Of a DNA stretch of 38,375 nt, positions 15,527 through 23,858 are shown piece after piece. The stretch is from the NCBI GenBank assembly GCA_007692665.1, contig REBP01000123.1, positions 1-38,375 of the forward strand, read 5' to 3'. The DNA comes from Gemmatimonadales bacterium (lineage in GTDB: Bacteria; Gemmatimonadota; Gemmatimonadetes; Longimicrobiales; Gaopeijiaceae). The stretch's first letter is position 1. Each line of letters opens with the position of its first letter. The notes beneath the pieces were generated by a model. It worked only from the letters and a program-made list of their open reading frames with translations, had not been told where the DNA came from and ran no database searches. A program made the position numbers and the translations under genes.

Positions 15527-17196
15527 GCGGGGGCGAGAAGCGGAGAACACTCGTCCGGCCGTGCCTCGAAGCCGGCGCCGTGATCCCATTCGAAGGCGAC
15601 CACGCGCCAGCCCTCTGCCAGCGGGACCCTTCGGGCCAGTTCCTCGATTCGATCTGCCACCAGGTCAGGGACGGACCAGGCCTGTCGCCAGTGGTTCCGC
15701 TCAACCAGAATGAGCCCGCTCCGCCGGCACGCCACGACCATGTCGACGGTCTCGGGACGATGGATCATCGGGGTGCCCGTCTTCCAGTTCCGGGTGAATT
15801 CCGGCCGGGGGGTTCCGGATCGGTCCTGGTCGAGGTAGTTCACGGAAAGAACGAGCTCGCCCCGGCCGAGGAAGTACTGGGCCTTCTGCTCCGTCGAGAC
15901 GACCACGACGTCCGCGCCGCTGATCTCGTCCTCGAGTTCCCGTGCAACGGCGCCCCAGTCGGCTTCCCCGCGGTAGAGAACGGGGAAGGGCCAGCTCGCA
16001 TCCGTGCCGCCGATCATCCGGGCCGAGTACGGGAAGGCCGAGTTTCCCCAGGCGGCGAAGAGGAGCGAGAGGGTGAGGAGCCCCACCCCGGCCCCCATGG
16101 CGATCCGGCGGCTCCCGGCGCCGATGATCCCTTCCACGCCCCGGGTGAACTCGGCCAGAAGCCACCGGAGGAGGGGTCCCACGACCACCCCGGTCAGCGC
16201 GAAGAAGAAGGGCAGCACGTAGAAGATGTACCGTTCAGCCTTCCACGCGCTGACGGAGTGGACCGTGAAGACCAGCGCGAAGACCAGCAGCCAGAGCGAG
16301 GAAAGCGAAGGCTGACGACGCAGCGCCAGGAGGGCGATGATCGGGAAGGAGGCCCAGAGCAGCGGGTAGTGCGACAGGAGATGGTCGTGGTAGAACCTGA
16401 AGTTCGAACGGTGGGCATCGGCCCAGAGGTCCACCTGGTCGAACATTCCGATGGCCCGGTACCCGAATCCCGAAAGGTGGAGCCAGGCAGCGGCCCCGAG
16501 CAGGAGGGCACCGAACCCGAGAACGGTGGCTGCCGGCCGGGTTCGGTGGATTCCGATGCGGATGACTCGGAAGCCGAGCGCCCCGACGAACCAGATTCCG
16601 ATGGCGCCGAGGCCCACCAGGGAGCTGAACTGAACCGAGAGGGCACCCCAGGCGAGCACGAGCCCCCCGAGGAGAAGGAGGGGGGCGGAGCGAGAGCGCC
16701 ACGACGGGAGTTCCACGAGTCGCCACGCACACCATGCGACCCCCAGCAGGTAGAGGGCCTGGAACGAGTAGAACCGGGTGAGCTGGGAGTGGTAGATCGC
16801 CTGCGGCGCGAGCATGAGCAGGATGCCCGCGGTCCAGCCCTCCCACCGACCGAAGGCCTGGCGGACCCAGAGGAAGACGGCCACCACGAGGAGCGTACCG
16901 GCGAGCACCGACGGAAGCCGTGCTGCGGACAGGTTTTCGCCGAAGATCGCCATGCTTCCGGCGACCATCCAGGTAAAATGGCGAGCCCGCAGATACTCTG
17001 CGCCGCTGTCGAGAAGCAGGGACCCCTCGCGGAGCAGGGAGCCGGCGGCGATGACGTGGTTCATCTCGTCCACGAACGGCGTGTGATCCAGGTTTGCCAG
17101 CCGAACCAGGAGCGCCAGCAGTCCGATCGCACAGGCCTCCGCGACCGGGAACCCCCGGGCGTCGGCCGTCACCGATTTTCCTGGAGCGACCCTCAC
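15457..17196 (-). CDS. GT39-like integral membrane glycosyltransferase
   Basis: 579 residues with about ten hydrophobic helices, followed by a soluble C-terminal part (from about 400). The acidic pair D43-E44 in TPFVDEMNHV, in the first loop after helix 1, matches the catalytic Asp/Glu of the PMT/ArnT-type (GT-C) fold. Such enzymes use polyprenyl-phosphate sugars as donors and act on the outer face of the membrane. GTG start at 17196 overlaps the stop of the preceding gene as GTGA, so translation is probably coupled. It is third in a minus-strand cascade after two GT2-type genes; the first of these looks able to make a polyprenyl-phosphate sugar, which this enzyme could then use. The acceptor is unknown. 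Its 3' end overlaps the convergent GT4 gene by 70 bases. Confidence 0.87.
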   Translation of the reverse strand: MRVAPGKSVTADARGFPVAEACAIGLLALLVRLANLDHTPFVDEMNHVIAAGSLLREGSLLLDSGAEYLRARHFTWMVAGSMAIFGENLSAARLPSVLAGTLLVVAVFLWVRQAFGRWEGWTAGILLMLAPQAIYHSQLTRFYSFQALYLLGVAWCAWRLVELPSWRSRSAPLLLLGGLVLAWGALSVQFSSLVGLGAIGIWFVGALGFRVIRIGIHRTRPAATVLGFGALLLGAAAWLHLSGFGYRAIGMFDQVDLWADAHRSNFRFYHDHLLSHYPLLWASFPIIALLALRRQPSLSSLWLLVFALVFTVHSVSAWKAERYIFYVLPFFFALTGVVVGPLLRWLLAEFTRGVEGIIGAGSRRIAMGAGVGLLTLSLLFAAWGNSAFPYSARMIGGTDASWPFPVLYRGEADWGAVARELEDEISGADVVVVSTEQKAQYFLGRGELVLSVNYLDQDRSGTPRPEFTRNWKTGTPMIHRPETVDMVVACRRSGLILVERNHWRQAWSVPDLVADRIEELARRVPLAEGWRVVAFEWDHGAGFEARPDECSPLLAPAQAGVAMAAPPSVTGETPSTTRS

Positions 17197-18212
17197 GCGG
17201 AGCTCGTCGGAACGGTGGGGGACGTCAGATCCGCTTCGGGGGATGAAGGTTCGATGGGGGGCGTTCCGCCGGGCGGAAAGATCTCCCGGACCCGCTTCTC
17301 GCGGCCCGTCGGGGCGTTCACGTGCACGATGATCTCCCCTACCAGCCCGATTGCGAAGGCCTGGATCCCCATGACCACCAGGAGCGCTCCGAGGAGGAGC
17401 ATGGGTCGATCCGCCAGCGCCTGCCCCTGGATCCGCTGTACCGCGAGAACGACCAGAATGATCGCGCCCGCGAGGAAGGAACCGGTCCCGAGCAGGCCAA
17501 AGAATCGAAGCGGCTTCTCGGTGAACCGCATCAGGAAGAGGAGTCCGAACACGTCCAGGACCCGGCGGACGTAGATCCCGGGGGCGTAGATCCGGGGCTG
17601 CCAGTCCCCCCGGTGCTGTGCCGCGTCCACCTCCACGACCTCGAAACCGGCACGGAGTGCGAGGAGGGGGAGGAAGCGGTGGAAATCCCCGTACATGGGG
17701 AGCACCTCGAAGGCGTCGCGGCGGATCGCCCGAACGCCACAGGCCACGTCATGGATCTGCCGCCCGCCGCCTACCGCGGAAACAAGTCCGTGAAAGACCC
17801 GGTTCTGCAGACGGTTCAGCACGGAATCCCGCCGTGGCCATCGACGTGCGATCGACATGGCGGCGTTGTCCTCGACCACCGGCCGAAGCACGGCGAGGAG
17901 CGCGTCGGCCTCGATCCGGTAGTAGGCCGGGAGTGTCAGGAGGACGTCATGCGACGCCCGCTCCGCGCCCACGCGGAGGAGGGCCGTGTCTCCACCGGCG
18001 AGACCCATTCGGAGGATCCTGATGGGCTCTCCCTCCGCCTGGAGCCGCTCCAGCGGCGCAAGACGGTCGAGGTAGTGCGGTTCCGCGATGAAGAGGAACT
18101 CGAAGGTCAGGCCCGCATCCCGAAGCGGTGCCGAGAACTCGGCGTACAGTTCCGCCAGCGGCTCGGGCCGCTCAGTGACGGGGACCAGGACGGATACCGC
18201 GACCTTCTTCAT
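17193..18212 (-). CDS. GT2-fold protein with degenerate active site, two C-terminal membrane helices
   Basis: 339 residues, clearly a paralogue of the next gene upstream on this strand: the two align from residue 1 almost without gaps to about 100. The catalytic signatures are gone here. Where the paralogue has LIDDGSTD (41-48) this has FIAEPHYL, and where the paralogue has TMDGDLQ (93-99) this has TLPAYYR, so the nucleotide-binding Asp residues and the DXD are all replaced. The fold and the two C-terminal helices (about 240-262 and 275-297) with a polar tail remain. It may be a non-catalytic partner of the active enzyme, or it may use another mechanism. The start at 18212 overlaps the paralogue's stop (ATGA), with AGGGGAG about 11 bases upstream. 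Its own stop overlaps the GT39-like gene (GTGA). Confidence 0.85.
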   Translation of the reverse strand: MKKVAVSVLVPVTERPEPLAELYAEFSAPLRDAGLTFEFLFIAEPHYLDRLAPLERLQAEGEPIRILRMGLAGGDTALLRVGAERASHDVLLTLPAYYRIEADALLAVLRPVVEDNAAMSIARRWPRRDSVLNRLQNRVFHGLVSAVGGGRQIHDVACGVRAIRRDAFEVLPMYGDFHRFLPLLALRAGFEVVEVDAAQHRGDWQPRIYAPGIYVRRVLDVFGLLFLMRFTEKPLRFFGLLGTGSFLAGAIILVVLAVQRIQGQALADRPMLLLGALLVVMGIQAFAIGLVGEIIVHVNAPTGREKRVREIFPPGGTPPIEPSSPEADLTSPTVPTSSA

Positions 18213-19177
18213 GCCCGCTGTTCTCCCCTTCGCCCGCTTCGGGTGGGATGGACCAGGAGTGAGGAGACGTCGATGCGGCGCCTCGCGTGGAAGACTGCCG
18301 ACTCGGCCACCAGGCCGAGCATGACAAGATACACGCCCAGTCCGACCATCAGGGCCGTGATGCTGGGGAGGACGATGGCGTTCTCTCCGGAGACCAGGGC
18401 CGGCGTCAGGGAGAGCGCACCGAAGACACCCGCCACGAGGAAGGCCCAGAGTCCCGCGGCCCCGAAGAGGATCAGCGGGCGGTCGCGAAAGGACCGGATC
18501 GTCGTGATGACCAGGAGATCCGACAGGACCTTCCAGGTCCGCGAGAGACCGTACTTGCTCGAACCGACGCGTCGGGCGTGATGGCGCACGGGGATCTCGG
18601 CCACGCGGGCGCCCGCCGTGGCCACGGCCACGGCCGGGATGAAGCGGTGCAGGTCGGAATACAGGTGGAGGCGTTCGACCAGCTCCCGCCGGTAGGCCTT
18701 GAGAGAACATCCATTGTCGCGAATGGGGACCCCCGTCAGCTGGCGGATGAGACGATTTGCGACCCACGACGGGACCTTCCGGGTCAGAAGGTGGTCCTGC
18801 CGGTTCTTCCGGTACCCGGTCACCAGGTCATGGCCGTCCTCCAGGGCGTCCACCAGCGCCGGGATGTCGGCGGGATCGTTCTGCAGGTCGCCGTCCATGG
18901 TGACGACCACGTCCCCGCGGGCCCGGTCGAAGCCGACCTGAAGCGCGGCCGTCTGGCCATAGTTCCGGCCGAGTCTGATGACGCGGACCCGGGGGTCCCG
19001 TCGTCCCGCTTCCTCGATTTCCTCCGGGGTGGTGTCGGTGCTTCCGTCATCGATGAGCAGGAGTTCCCATCCGCCCCCGGGCCCCAGTGCCGAGCGGACC
19101 GCCTCCACCAGCGGGAAGACGTTCCCCGCCTCGTTGTAGAAGGGCACGACGACGGAGATGGTCGTCGCCGGGTTCAT
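18209..19177 (-). CDS. GT2 glycosyltransferase, DPM1/GtrB-like with C-terminal membrane helices
   Basis: 322 residues. The GT-A domain is intact: VPFYNEAGNV near 11-20, DDGS at 43-46, metal-binding DGD at 95-97, TGYRKNRQD and the GCSLKAYRRE block. Two hydrophobic helices at about 230-255 and 265-290 anchor it. Enzymes of this layout move a sugar from a nucleotide donor to undecaprenyl or dolichyl phosphate at the inner face of the membrane. This fits with the GT39-like enzyme two genes downstream, which would use such a lipid-linked sugar outside. A poly-G ribosome-binding site (GGGGGGG) ends 3 bases before the ATG. First sure gene of the three-gene minus cascade; a doubtful small ORF overlaps its start. 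Confidence 0.93.
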   Translation of the reverse strand: MNPATTISVVVPFYNEAGNVFPLVEAVRSALGPGGGWELLLIDDGSTDTTPEEIEEAGRRDPRVRVIRLGRNYGQTAALQVGFDRARGDVVVTMDGDLQNDPADIPALVDALEDGHDLVTGYRKNRQDHLLTRKVPSWVANRLIRQLTGVPIRDNGCSLKAYRRELVERLHLYSDLHRFIPAVAVATAGARVAEIPVRHHARRVGSSKYGLSRTWKVLSDLLVITTIRSFRDRPLILFGAAGLWAFLVAGVFGALSLTPALVSGENAIVLPSITALMVGLGVYLVMLGLVAESAVFHARRRIDVSSLLVHPTRSGRRGEQRA

Positions 19178-19401
19178 CGTCCCCCCCCCGGAGCCGCCGG
19201 GAGCCTCGGGAGTTCTGCTGCAGCGACGTCGCGTGCGGGGAGCCCGCGAAGGAGCACCGGCAGCGGCGCCGCTGGCCCGGCAGGTGACTGCAGGAACCCG
19301 GTGGGCATGAGAGGGTCGCCGGGACGGGGGAAGACAGTGACTTCTCGGGAGTTACCCGGGTCTGCGCCGGGCCGTTCAGTCCACGAAAAAGCAACTTTCA
19401 T
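19174..19401 (-). CDS. Possible small ORF overlapping the GT2 start
   Basis: 75 codons beginning MKVAFSWTERPG and ending in a Pro/Ala/Gly-rich tail. Its TGA overlaps the GT2 ATG as ATGA, as with the small ORFs before two other glycosyltransferase genes of this locus. Unlike those, the GT2 gene here has its own G-rich ribosome-binding site, and this ORF lacks a clear one, so it may be chance. Confidence 0.2.
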   Translation of the reverse strand: MKVAFSWTERPGADPGNSREVTVFPRPGDPLMPTGFLQSPAGPAAPLPVLLRGLPARDVAAAELPRLPAAPGGGR

Positions 19402-19573
19402 GCCCGGTTCAGGATGCGGGGCGAGGGCGGGCTGGAACAGGCGTATCCGTTGCCCGGTCGGTGGTTGCCGGGTGACCGGCGTCCTCCGGTGACGCCGTAC
19501 CGTCCTGTGGCACAATGACCACCACCTGTTCACAATGCAATCATTTCCAGGTTCATCCTCTCACCTCTCCTCC
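19178..19573. other. Upstream region of the minus GT2 cascade (396 bases)
   Basis: No firm gene; only the doubtful 75-codon ORF lies here. The part at 19505-19560 is AT-richer than its surroundings and holds a direct repeat, so it probably contains the promoter of the GT2/GT39 cascade and the 3' end of the separate GT2 transcript. No clear -35/-10 pair could be chosen. Confidence 0.4.
19511..19537. repeat. Direct repeat CACAATG, 20-base period
   Basis: CACAATG occurs at 19511-19517 and 19531-19537, that is two helical turns apart, in the AT-rich part of the gap before the GT2 cascade (CATTGTG on that strand). Possible tandem operator; only two copies. Confidence 0.3.
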
Positions 19574-20611
19574 TCAGCGCAGGGGTGGGGTACGAAGCGT
19601 GCGATCGATGACAGGGCTCGCGATCCAGTAGCTCAGGATCAGGCCGATTCGGGCAAGCACTCGGGGTGTCTGACTCGCGAGGATCGCCTGCCTCAGCTGC
19701 CGGAGCGCGCCGAGGCGGTCCCCGTGCTCGACGAGTTGCCAGGCAAGGCCAGTCGCCCAGACCCCGGAAAACTGGCGAGCCATGGCCGTGAGTTCCGTTC
19801 GCCTTTCAGCGGGAAATCTCTGCTCTGCGAGCCTGGCGATGCGGCGCATCTCTCGCGAATTATCCGCGAGGCTCGTGGCACGTCCTGTCAGCGAGTCCGA
19901 ATGGTGTCGCCGCAACGCCAGCGGGTCCACTTCATACCAGAGCGGAAAGGACCCTGCGACGCGCAATCCCATGTCCCAGTCCTCACCGCAGAACCGAATC
20001 GAGGTGTTGTACCCCCCGAGCTGTTCATAGACGGCCCGCCTGACCACGGTGCAGGGACTCTGGAATGGCTGGTGCCGAGCCACCACGGCAAGCGGATCCT
20101 CCAGGATCCCGGATTCCAGCTGGAGGAGGGGTCCGACCTGGCGCCACCTGCCGGCCGAATCAAAACTGATCATTCGGCAGAAGGCCGCACCCACGTCGGG
20201 GTTTTCCGAAAACACCTTCTCCATTCGTGCATAGAAGCCATCGCGCACTGCATCGTCCCCATGCAGCAGGTGGACGAGCTTTCCCTGCGCCCGCGTGATG
20301 CAGGTATTGAAATTGGCCGTGTGACCCACGTTCTGCGGCTGTCGGAAAAATCCCACGCGACCGCGTCCGATTTCTCTCACGAGGGCTTCCGAATCCTCCA
20401 CGGTGGAGTGATCGTCCACCACTTCGATCTGCATGTGAGCGGGACCCGGATCCTGGGCAAGCACGCTTTCAAGTGTCGCCCCGAGGGTCGCTGCGCCTTC
20501 ATAGGTCGGGATCATGACCGACCACAGCGGTCGATCATCTGTCGGGGAGAGCGGCGCAATCTCCGGGACATCGTCGGCCATCCGGACTGCACCGGGGGTA
20601 TCGTACGGCAT
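19574..20611 (-). CDS. Glycosyltransferase family 2
   Basis: 345 residues from this start. GT-A landmarks: SVMIPTYEGAATLGATLESVLAQ, then IEVVDDHS, QNVGHTANFN, and the metal-binding HGDDAV, followed by the acceptor-side blocks CTVVRRAVYEQLGGYN and FCGEDWDMGLRV. The C-terminal 80 residues are helical and variable. It probably adds one sugar to the growing glycan. The start is uncertain: a TTG at 20647 extends the frame by 12 residues, and another ATG at 20545 shortens it by 22; none has a good ribosome-binding site. It is transcribed alone, divergent from the long plus-strand array, with a gap of about 80 bases. Confidence 0.88.
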   Translation of the reverse strand: MPYDTPGAVRMADDVPEIAPLSPTDDRPLWSVMIPTYEGAATLGATLESVLAQDPGPAHMQIEVVDDHSTVEDSEALVREIGRGRVGFFRQPQNVGHTANFNTCITRAQGKLVHLLHGDDAVRDGFYARMEKVFSENPDVGAAFCRMISFDSAGRWRQVGPLLQLESGILEDPLAVVARHQPFQSPCTVVRRAVYEQLGGYNTSIRFCGEDWDMGLRVAGSFPLWYEVDPLALRRHHSDSLTGRATSLADNSREMRRIARLAEQRFPAERRTELTAMARQFSGVWATGLAWQLVEHGDRLGALRQLRQAILASQTPRVLARIGLILSYWIASPVIDRTLRTPPLR

Positions 20612-20690
20612 GTCGTTTGCACTCTTGCAGCAAGGGATCCCTGACAATCCCGGGAAACTCCGGAAACCCCGAGCTTAAGGGTGTGGTGTC

Positions 20691-20822
20691 ATGACGACAA
20701 GCGGAACTCGCCGGCAGGGCGAGGTGAGCGTGCTGCCCGAGGACGTTCCCACCAAGGAGTGGGGTGAGCCCGGCTCATACCCGGACAAGGTGGCCGAGCA
20801 TCCGGAAGTGGTCGGGGGATGA
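20691..20822 (+). CDS. Small protein of unknown function, coupled to the array's first GT2
   Basis: 43 codons. The sequence reads like a real protein end (SVLPEDVPTKEWGEPGSYPD, then KVAEHPEVVGG), and most third codon positions are G or C, as in neighbouring genes. An AAGGG motif lies about 10 bases before the ATG. The TGA stop overlaps the next ATG as ATGA, so translation of the GT2 is probably coupled to it. No family recognised. It may be the remnant of a longer gene or a genuine small protein opening the array. Confidence 0.5.
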   Translation: MTTSGTRRQGEVSVLPEDVPTKEWGEPGSYPDKVAEHPEVVGG

Positions 20823-21766
20823 GCCACCGATCACGGCCCGGCGATTCCATGTCGACCCCACGGGCATCTCCCAGGGTGAGCGTGATCATGACGTTCCTGG
20901 ATCCGCCCCTCGGTTTCTTCCGTGAGGCGGTCGAGAGCGTATTCGACCAGACCTTTCCGGACTGGGAACTCATCTTCGTCAACGATGGCTCCGGCCGGGA
21001 GGCCAGCCGGGCAGCGGAGGAGTTCGTTCGGCTGGATCCGTCCAGGGTTCGCTGCCTTGCTCACGATGGAGGCGTGAACCTCGGAATTCCCGCCTCGAGA
21101 AACCTTGCTCTGGCCCACGCGCGGGGCGAGTTCATTGCGTGCCTGGATGCCGACGACGTCTGGGACCTGGCCAAGCTTGCCGCCCAGGTCCGGATCCTGG
21201 ACGCCAGGCCCGACGTGGACATGCTGTTCGGCCGACACATGCTCTGGCGGTCCTGGGAAGAGCGCGACGGAGTCGGACGCGTGGACCAGGTGCCCTCGCT
21301 CGGCGTCGCGGACCGCACTGAATTCCGACCCGGGTCCTTCCTGCCACTGGTGATGCGGTCACGCATCAGTATTCCGCCGCCCTCCAGCGTCATGGTGCGG
21401 GCCCCGGCGGTCCGTTCCGTTGGCGGATTCGGAGAAGGAGTGTCAAATCATTACGAGGATCAGGCCTTCTACGCCAAGGTCAGTCTCAGGGGAGTGGTGC
21501 TCGCCTGTGACGACGTCTGGTGCCGGTACAGGATTCATGACGGATCGGTGACGCACGGGGCCACCCGAGCCGAGGGGCGAGCGGCCCGGCGCGAGTTCCT
21601 GGACTGGCTGGAAAACTATCTTGCCGGGCAGGGAGCCCTGGATGCACCCATTCGGCGTACCCTCCGACTCGAGCGCTGGGCTGCCATGGTTCCGCGTGGC
21701 CCCGGGATCCTGCGAGTGTTTCGCAGGATCCCCCGTTACCTGGCCCGCGGGATACCTGGCCAGTGA
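20819..21766 (+). CDS. Glycosyltransferase family 2
   Basis: 315 residues. Landmarks: VSVIMTFLDPPLGFFREAVE, the strand FVNDGS, GVNLGIPASRNLALAHA, and the metal-binding DADD in CLDADDVWD, all intact. The later part contains SSVMVRAPAVRSVGGF and NHYEDQAFYAKV, the usual acceptor-side region with a conserved acidic residue. Expected to transfer a single sugar in the cytoplasm. The first ATG (20819) overlaps the stop of the 43-codon ORF; a second ATG at 20849 is possible. First glycosyltransferase of a long plus-strand array. The next gene's frame could begin at GTG 21763, overlapping this stop, although I prefer a later start there. Confidence 0.9.
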   Translation: MSHRSRPGDSMSTPRASPRVSVIMTFLDPPLGFFREAVESVFDQTFPDWELIFVNDGSGREASRAAEEFVRLDPSRVRCLAHDGGVNLGIPASRNLALAHARGEFIACLDADDVWDLAKLAAQVRILDARPDVDMLFGRHMLWRSWEERDGVGRVDQVPSLGVADRTEFRPGSFLPLVMRSRISIPPPSSVMVRAPAVRSVGGFGEGVSNHYEDQAFYAKVSLRGVVLACDDVWCRYRIHDGSVTHGATRAEGRAARREFLDWLENYLAGQGALDAPIRRTLRLERWAAMVPRGPGILRVFRRIPRYLARGIPGQ

Positions 21767-21846
21767 TTCCGGGGCAGCGCAGTGTGGGGTCGACACCGAA
21801 CAGCCCTCAGGCAGTTCTCGACGAGGCTCATAACCCAGGACGCCGG

Positions 21847-22941
21847 ATGCGGTTGCTATACGTGAGCGGGACCTACGCCCCGAATGCCTTTTCCGGGAGC
21901 GAGCTGAGCGCGCACACCCTGCTGAAGCAGCTTGCACAGCATCATCAGGTCGACGTCCTGGTGGCCAGCGACGAACGGTATGCACCCCCACCTTCCCGGC
22001 GCCTCCTGTATGATGGTGTCGAGATTCATGGGATCCGTCACGAGCAGCGGGCCGACGAGATTCGGAGCCTTGTGGACAGCTTCGCCCCGGACCTGATCTA
22101 CACGCAGCCATGGTGGCACGACGTGGCACTGGAAGTCGCCGGGGAACGCGGGATTCCGTCGATCATCCGTCTGCCCGATTCATCCTTCCCCCGCGATCTG
22201 GTCCTGTCTCCGCGCACCCGGCCGGCAGCGGTCGTGGCACAGACACGCGAAATGCTCGACACGGCACGGGGCTTCGGCATCACGGGCGTCCTGCTTCCGG
22301 CCTTCATCGACCTGGATCGTGTCCGAACCCGGGGTGAGGACGCGGATCGCCGCTTCGTGACCATGATCAACCCGGTAAGGGAGAAGGGGGGCTTCCTGTT
22401 CCGGGACATCGCGTCCCGGGCTCCGGACCGCGAATTTGCAGTGGTTCGGGGATGGTGGTCGCTGCGTGACTCCGAGGGCAGATTTGACGAGGTCAAGATC
22501 AGGCGAGCCTACGAATCCCAGGGTCGGGCCTATGACGGGTGGATTCCGGAGGAGCCGGACTTCACGGGCCTCGGCAACGTGACCGTGCTCCCGCCCCGGG
22601 ACGCGGTGCACGAGATCTACGATCAGACGCGCATTCTGCTGTGCCCGTCGTTGTGGAAGGAGCAGTTTGGAAGGGTCATCTTCGAAGCGGCGGCCAATGG
22701 CGTGCTGGTCCTTGCCAGCGGGATCCCGACCCTCAGGGAGAACGCCGGCGACGCGGCGACTTTCGTCGACAGGTTCTCGCGACCAAGGGCCTGGTTGAAG
22801 CAGATTCGGCGCTTCGACGACCCTGTCGCCCATGAGGAGGCACGTCGTCGCGGCCAGGAATACGTACTCGAGAACTACAGCCTGCGAGCTGCCGGGCTGA
22901 GCTTTCTCGGTCTGGTGAACAGCCTGATCGGCTCCCGATGA
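21847..22941 (+). CDS. Glycosyltransferase family 4 (GT-B fold)
   Basis: 364 residues. The N-terminal half begins MRLLYVSGTYAPNAFSGSE, with the glycine/serine loop usual in GT4. The C-terminal half has a VTMINPVREKGG block, PPRDAVHEIYDQTRILLCPS, and EQFGRVIFEAAANG, which holds the E-x7-E pattern of retaining GT-B enzymes. It should transfer a sugar from a nucleotide donor. The start was chosen at 21847 because AGGA lies 7 bases upstream and family sequence begins there; a GTG at 21763, overlapping the previous stop as GTGA, would add 28 residues without family features. Part of the long plus-strand array. Confidence 0.9.
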   Translation: MRLLYVSGTYAPNAFSGSELSAHTLLKQLAQHHQVDVLVASDERYAPPPSRRLLYDGVEIHGIRHEQRADEIRSLVDSFAPDLIYTQPWWHDVALEVAGERGIPSIIRLPDSSFPRDLVLSPRTRPAAVVAQTREMLDTARGFGITGVLLPAFIDLDRVRTRGEDADRRFVTMINPVREKGGFLFRDIASRAPDREFAVVRGWWSLRDSEGRFDEVKIRRAYESQGRAYDGWIPEEPDFTGLGNVTVLPPRDAVHEIYDQTRILLCPSLWKEQFGRVIFEAAANGVLVLASGIPTLRENAGDAATFVDRFSRPRAWLKQIRRFDDPVAHEEARRRGQEYVLENYSLRAAGLSFLGLVNSLIGSR

Positions 22942-22975
22942 CGAGGAAACCACAGTTCAGTGCGGCGGTGCGGCG

Positions 22976-23854
22976 ATGCAGAAACTTGTGGTGATGCTCA
23001 TGCCCTACTTCGGCCGATGGCCCGAGTGGATCGACATCTATCTGGAGACCTGTCGATGGAACCCGGCGATCAGCTTCGAATTCTTCACCGACTGTGGTCC
23101 GCTCTCGTGTCCGCCACCACCCAATGTCAGGATGCACCGGATGACGCTGGACGAGTTCAACCGACGCTTTCGAGCCTGCTTTCCTGAACACGCCGGTGCC
23201 TCCACCCCCTACAAGCTCTGCGACCTTCGTCCGGCCTACGGCGCGATGTTCCCCGATCTCATCGAAGGCTCCCCGTTTTTCGGGTGGGGGGACCTGGACG
23301 TCGTGTACGGCGGGCTTGCTGCCTCGATCACGGACGAGATGCGACGCGCAGACATCATCTCCTTCAACGGCGATCACCTTTCCGGGCACCTCACCCTGGT
23401 TCGAACGGAACTGGCTCCGGATCTTCCCGGGCATTTTCCGGGATGGGCCGAGAAGGTGGACCATCCCGCGTACCAGCACCTGGACGAGCCGAAGACGGTC
23501 GCCGGCCTCGACGTCCACGCGCGAGAGAGTTTCAACACGCCGCTGTCACCGCTGAAACCCTGGACGAACGGGCGATTCCGCTTTCCACGGGAGTGGTACT
23601 GGCGCGAGGGCGTGCTGACCAGCGACCTCGATGGACCACGAGAATTCTCGCATCTCCATTTCATGCACTGGAAGGGCGGGGAGTGGCCGCGAGCGTGTGG
23701 CAATGCGCAGTGGGAGGGGCTTTCCCGGGTGGTGAACCTCCCCATCGAGGAAGCGAAGACCGGGTTCCGCGTCAATTCGACCGGGTTTCATTCCTGGACG
23801 GGGGAGCCAGCCCGCCGGTGGTGGAGCCGGCTGCCGTTCAGGTTCGGGACGTGA
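22976..23854 (+). CDS. DUF6625 family glycosyltransferase-like protein
   Basis: 292 residues. It matches the DUF6625 pattern as I know it: an opening MPYFGRWPEWIDIYLETCRW, FFTDCG, PYKLCDLRPAYG, a DLD motif at 106-108 in WGDLDVVYGG, then ISFNGDHLSGHLTLVR. The DLD between strands looks like the metal-binding DXD of a GT-A transferase, so a sugar-transfer role is likely though not shown for the family. No membrane helix. It lies between a GT4 and the deacetylase/methyltransferase fusion, with gaps of 34 and 4 bases, inside the plus-strand glycan array. The ribosome-binding site is weak. Confidence 0.85.
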   Translation: MQKLVVMLMPYFGRWPEWIDIYLETCRWNPAISFEFFTDCGPLSCPPPPNVRMHRMTLDEFNRRFRACFPEHAGASTPYKLCDLRPAYGAMFPDLIEGSPFFGWGDLDVVYGGLAASITDEMRRADIISFNGDHLSGHLTLVRTELAPDLPGHFPGWAEKVDHPAYQHLDEPKTVAGLDVHARESFNTPLSPLKPWTNGRFRFPREWYWREGVLTSDLDGPREFSHLHFMHWKGGEWPRACGNAQWEGLSRVVNLPIEEAKTGFRVNSTGFHSWTGEPARRWWSRLPFRFGT

Positions 23855-23858
23855 CCGC

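Noticed and set aside
20617-20648. Promoter for the long plus array (TTGCAC and GACAAT)
   Set aside because: The 20-base spacing and a weak -10 make it unreliable, though the true promoter must lie near or upstream.
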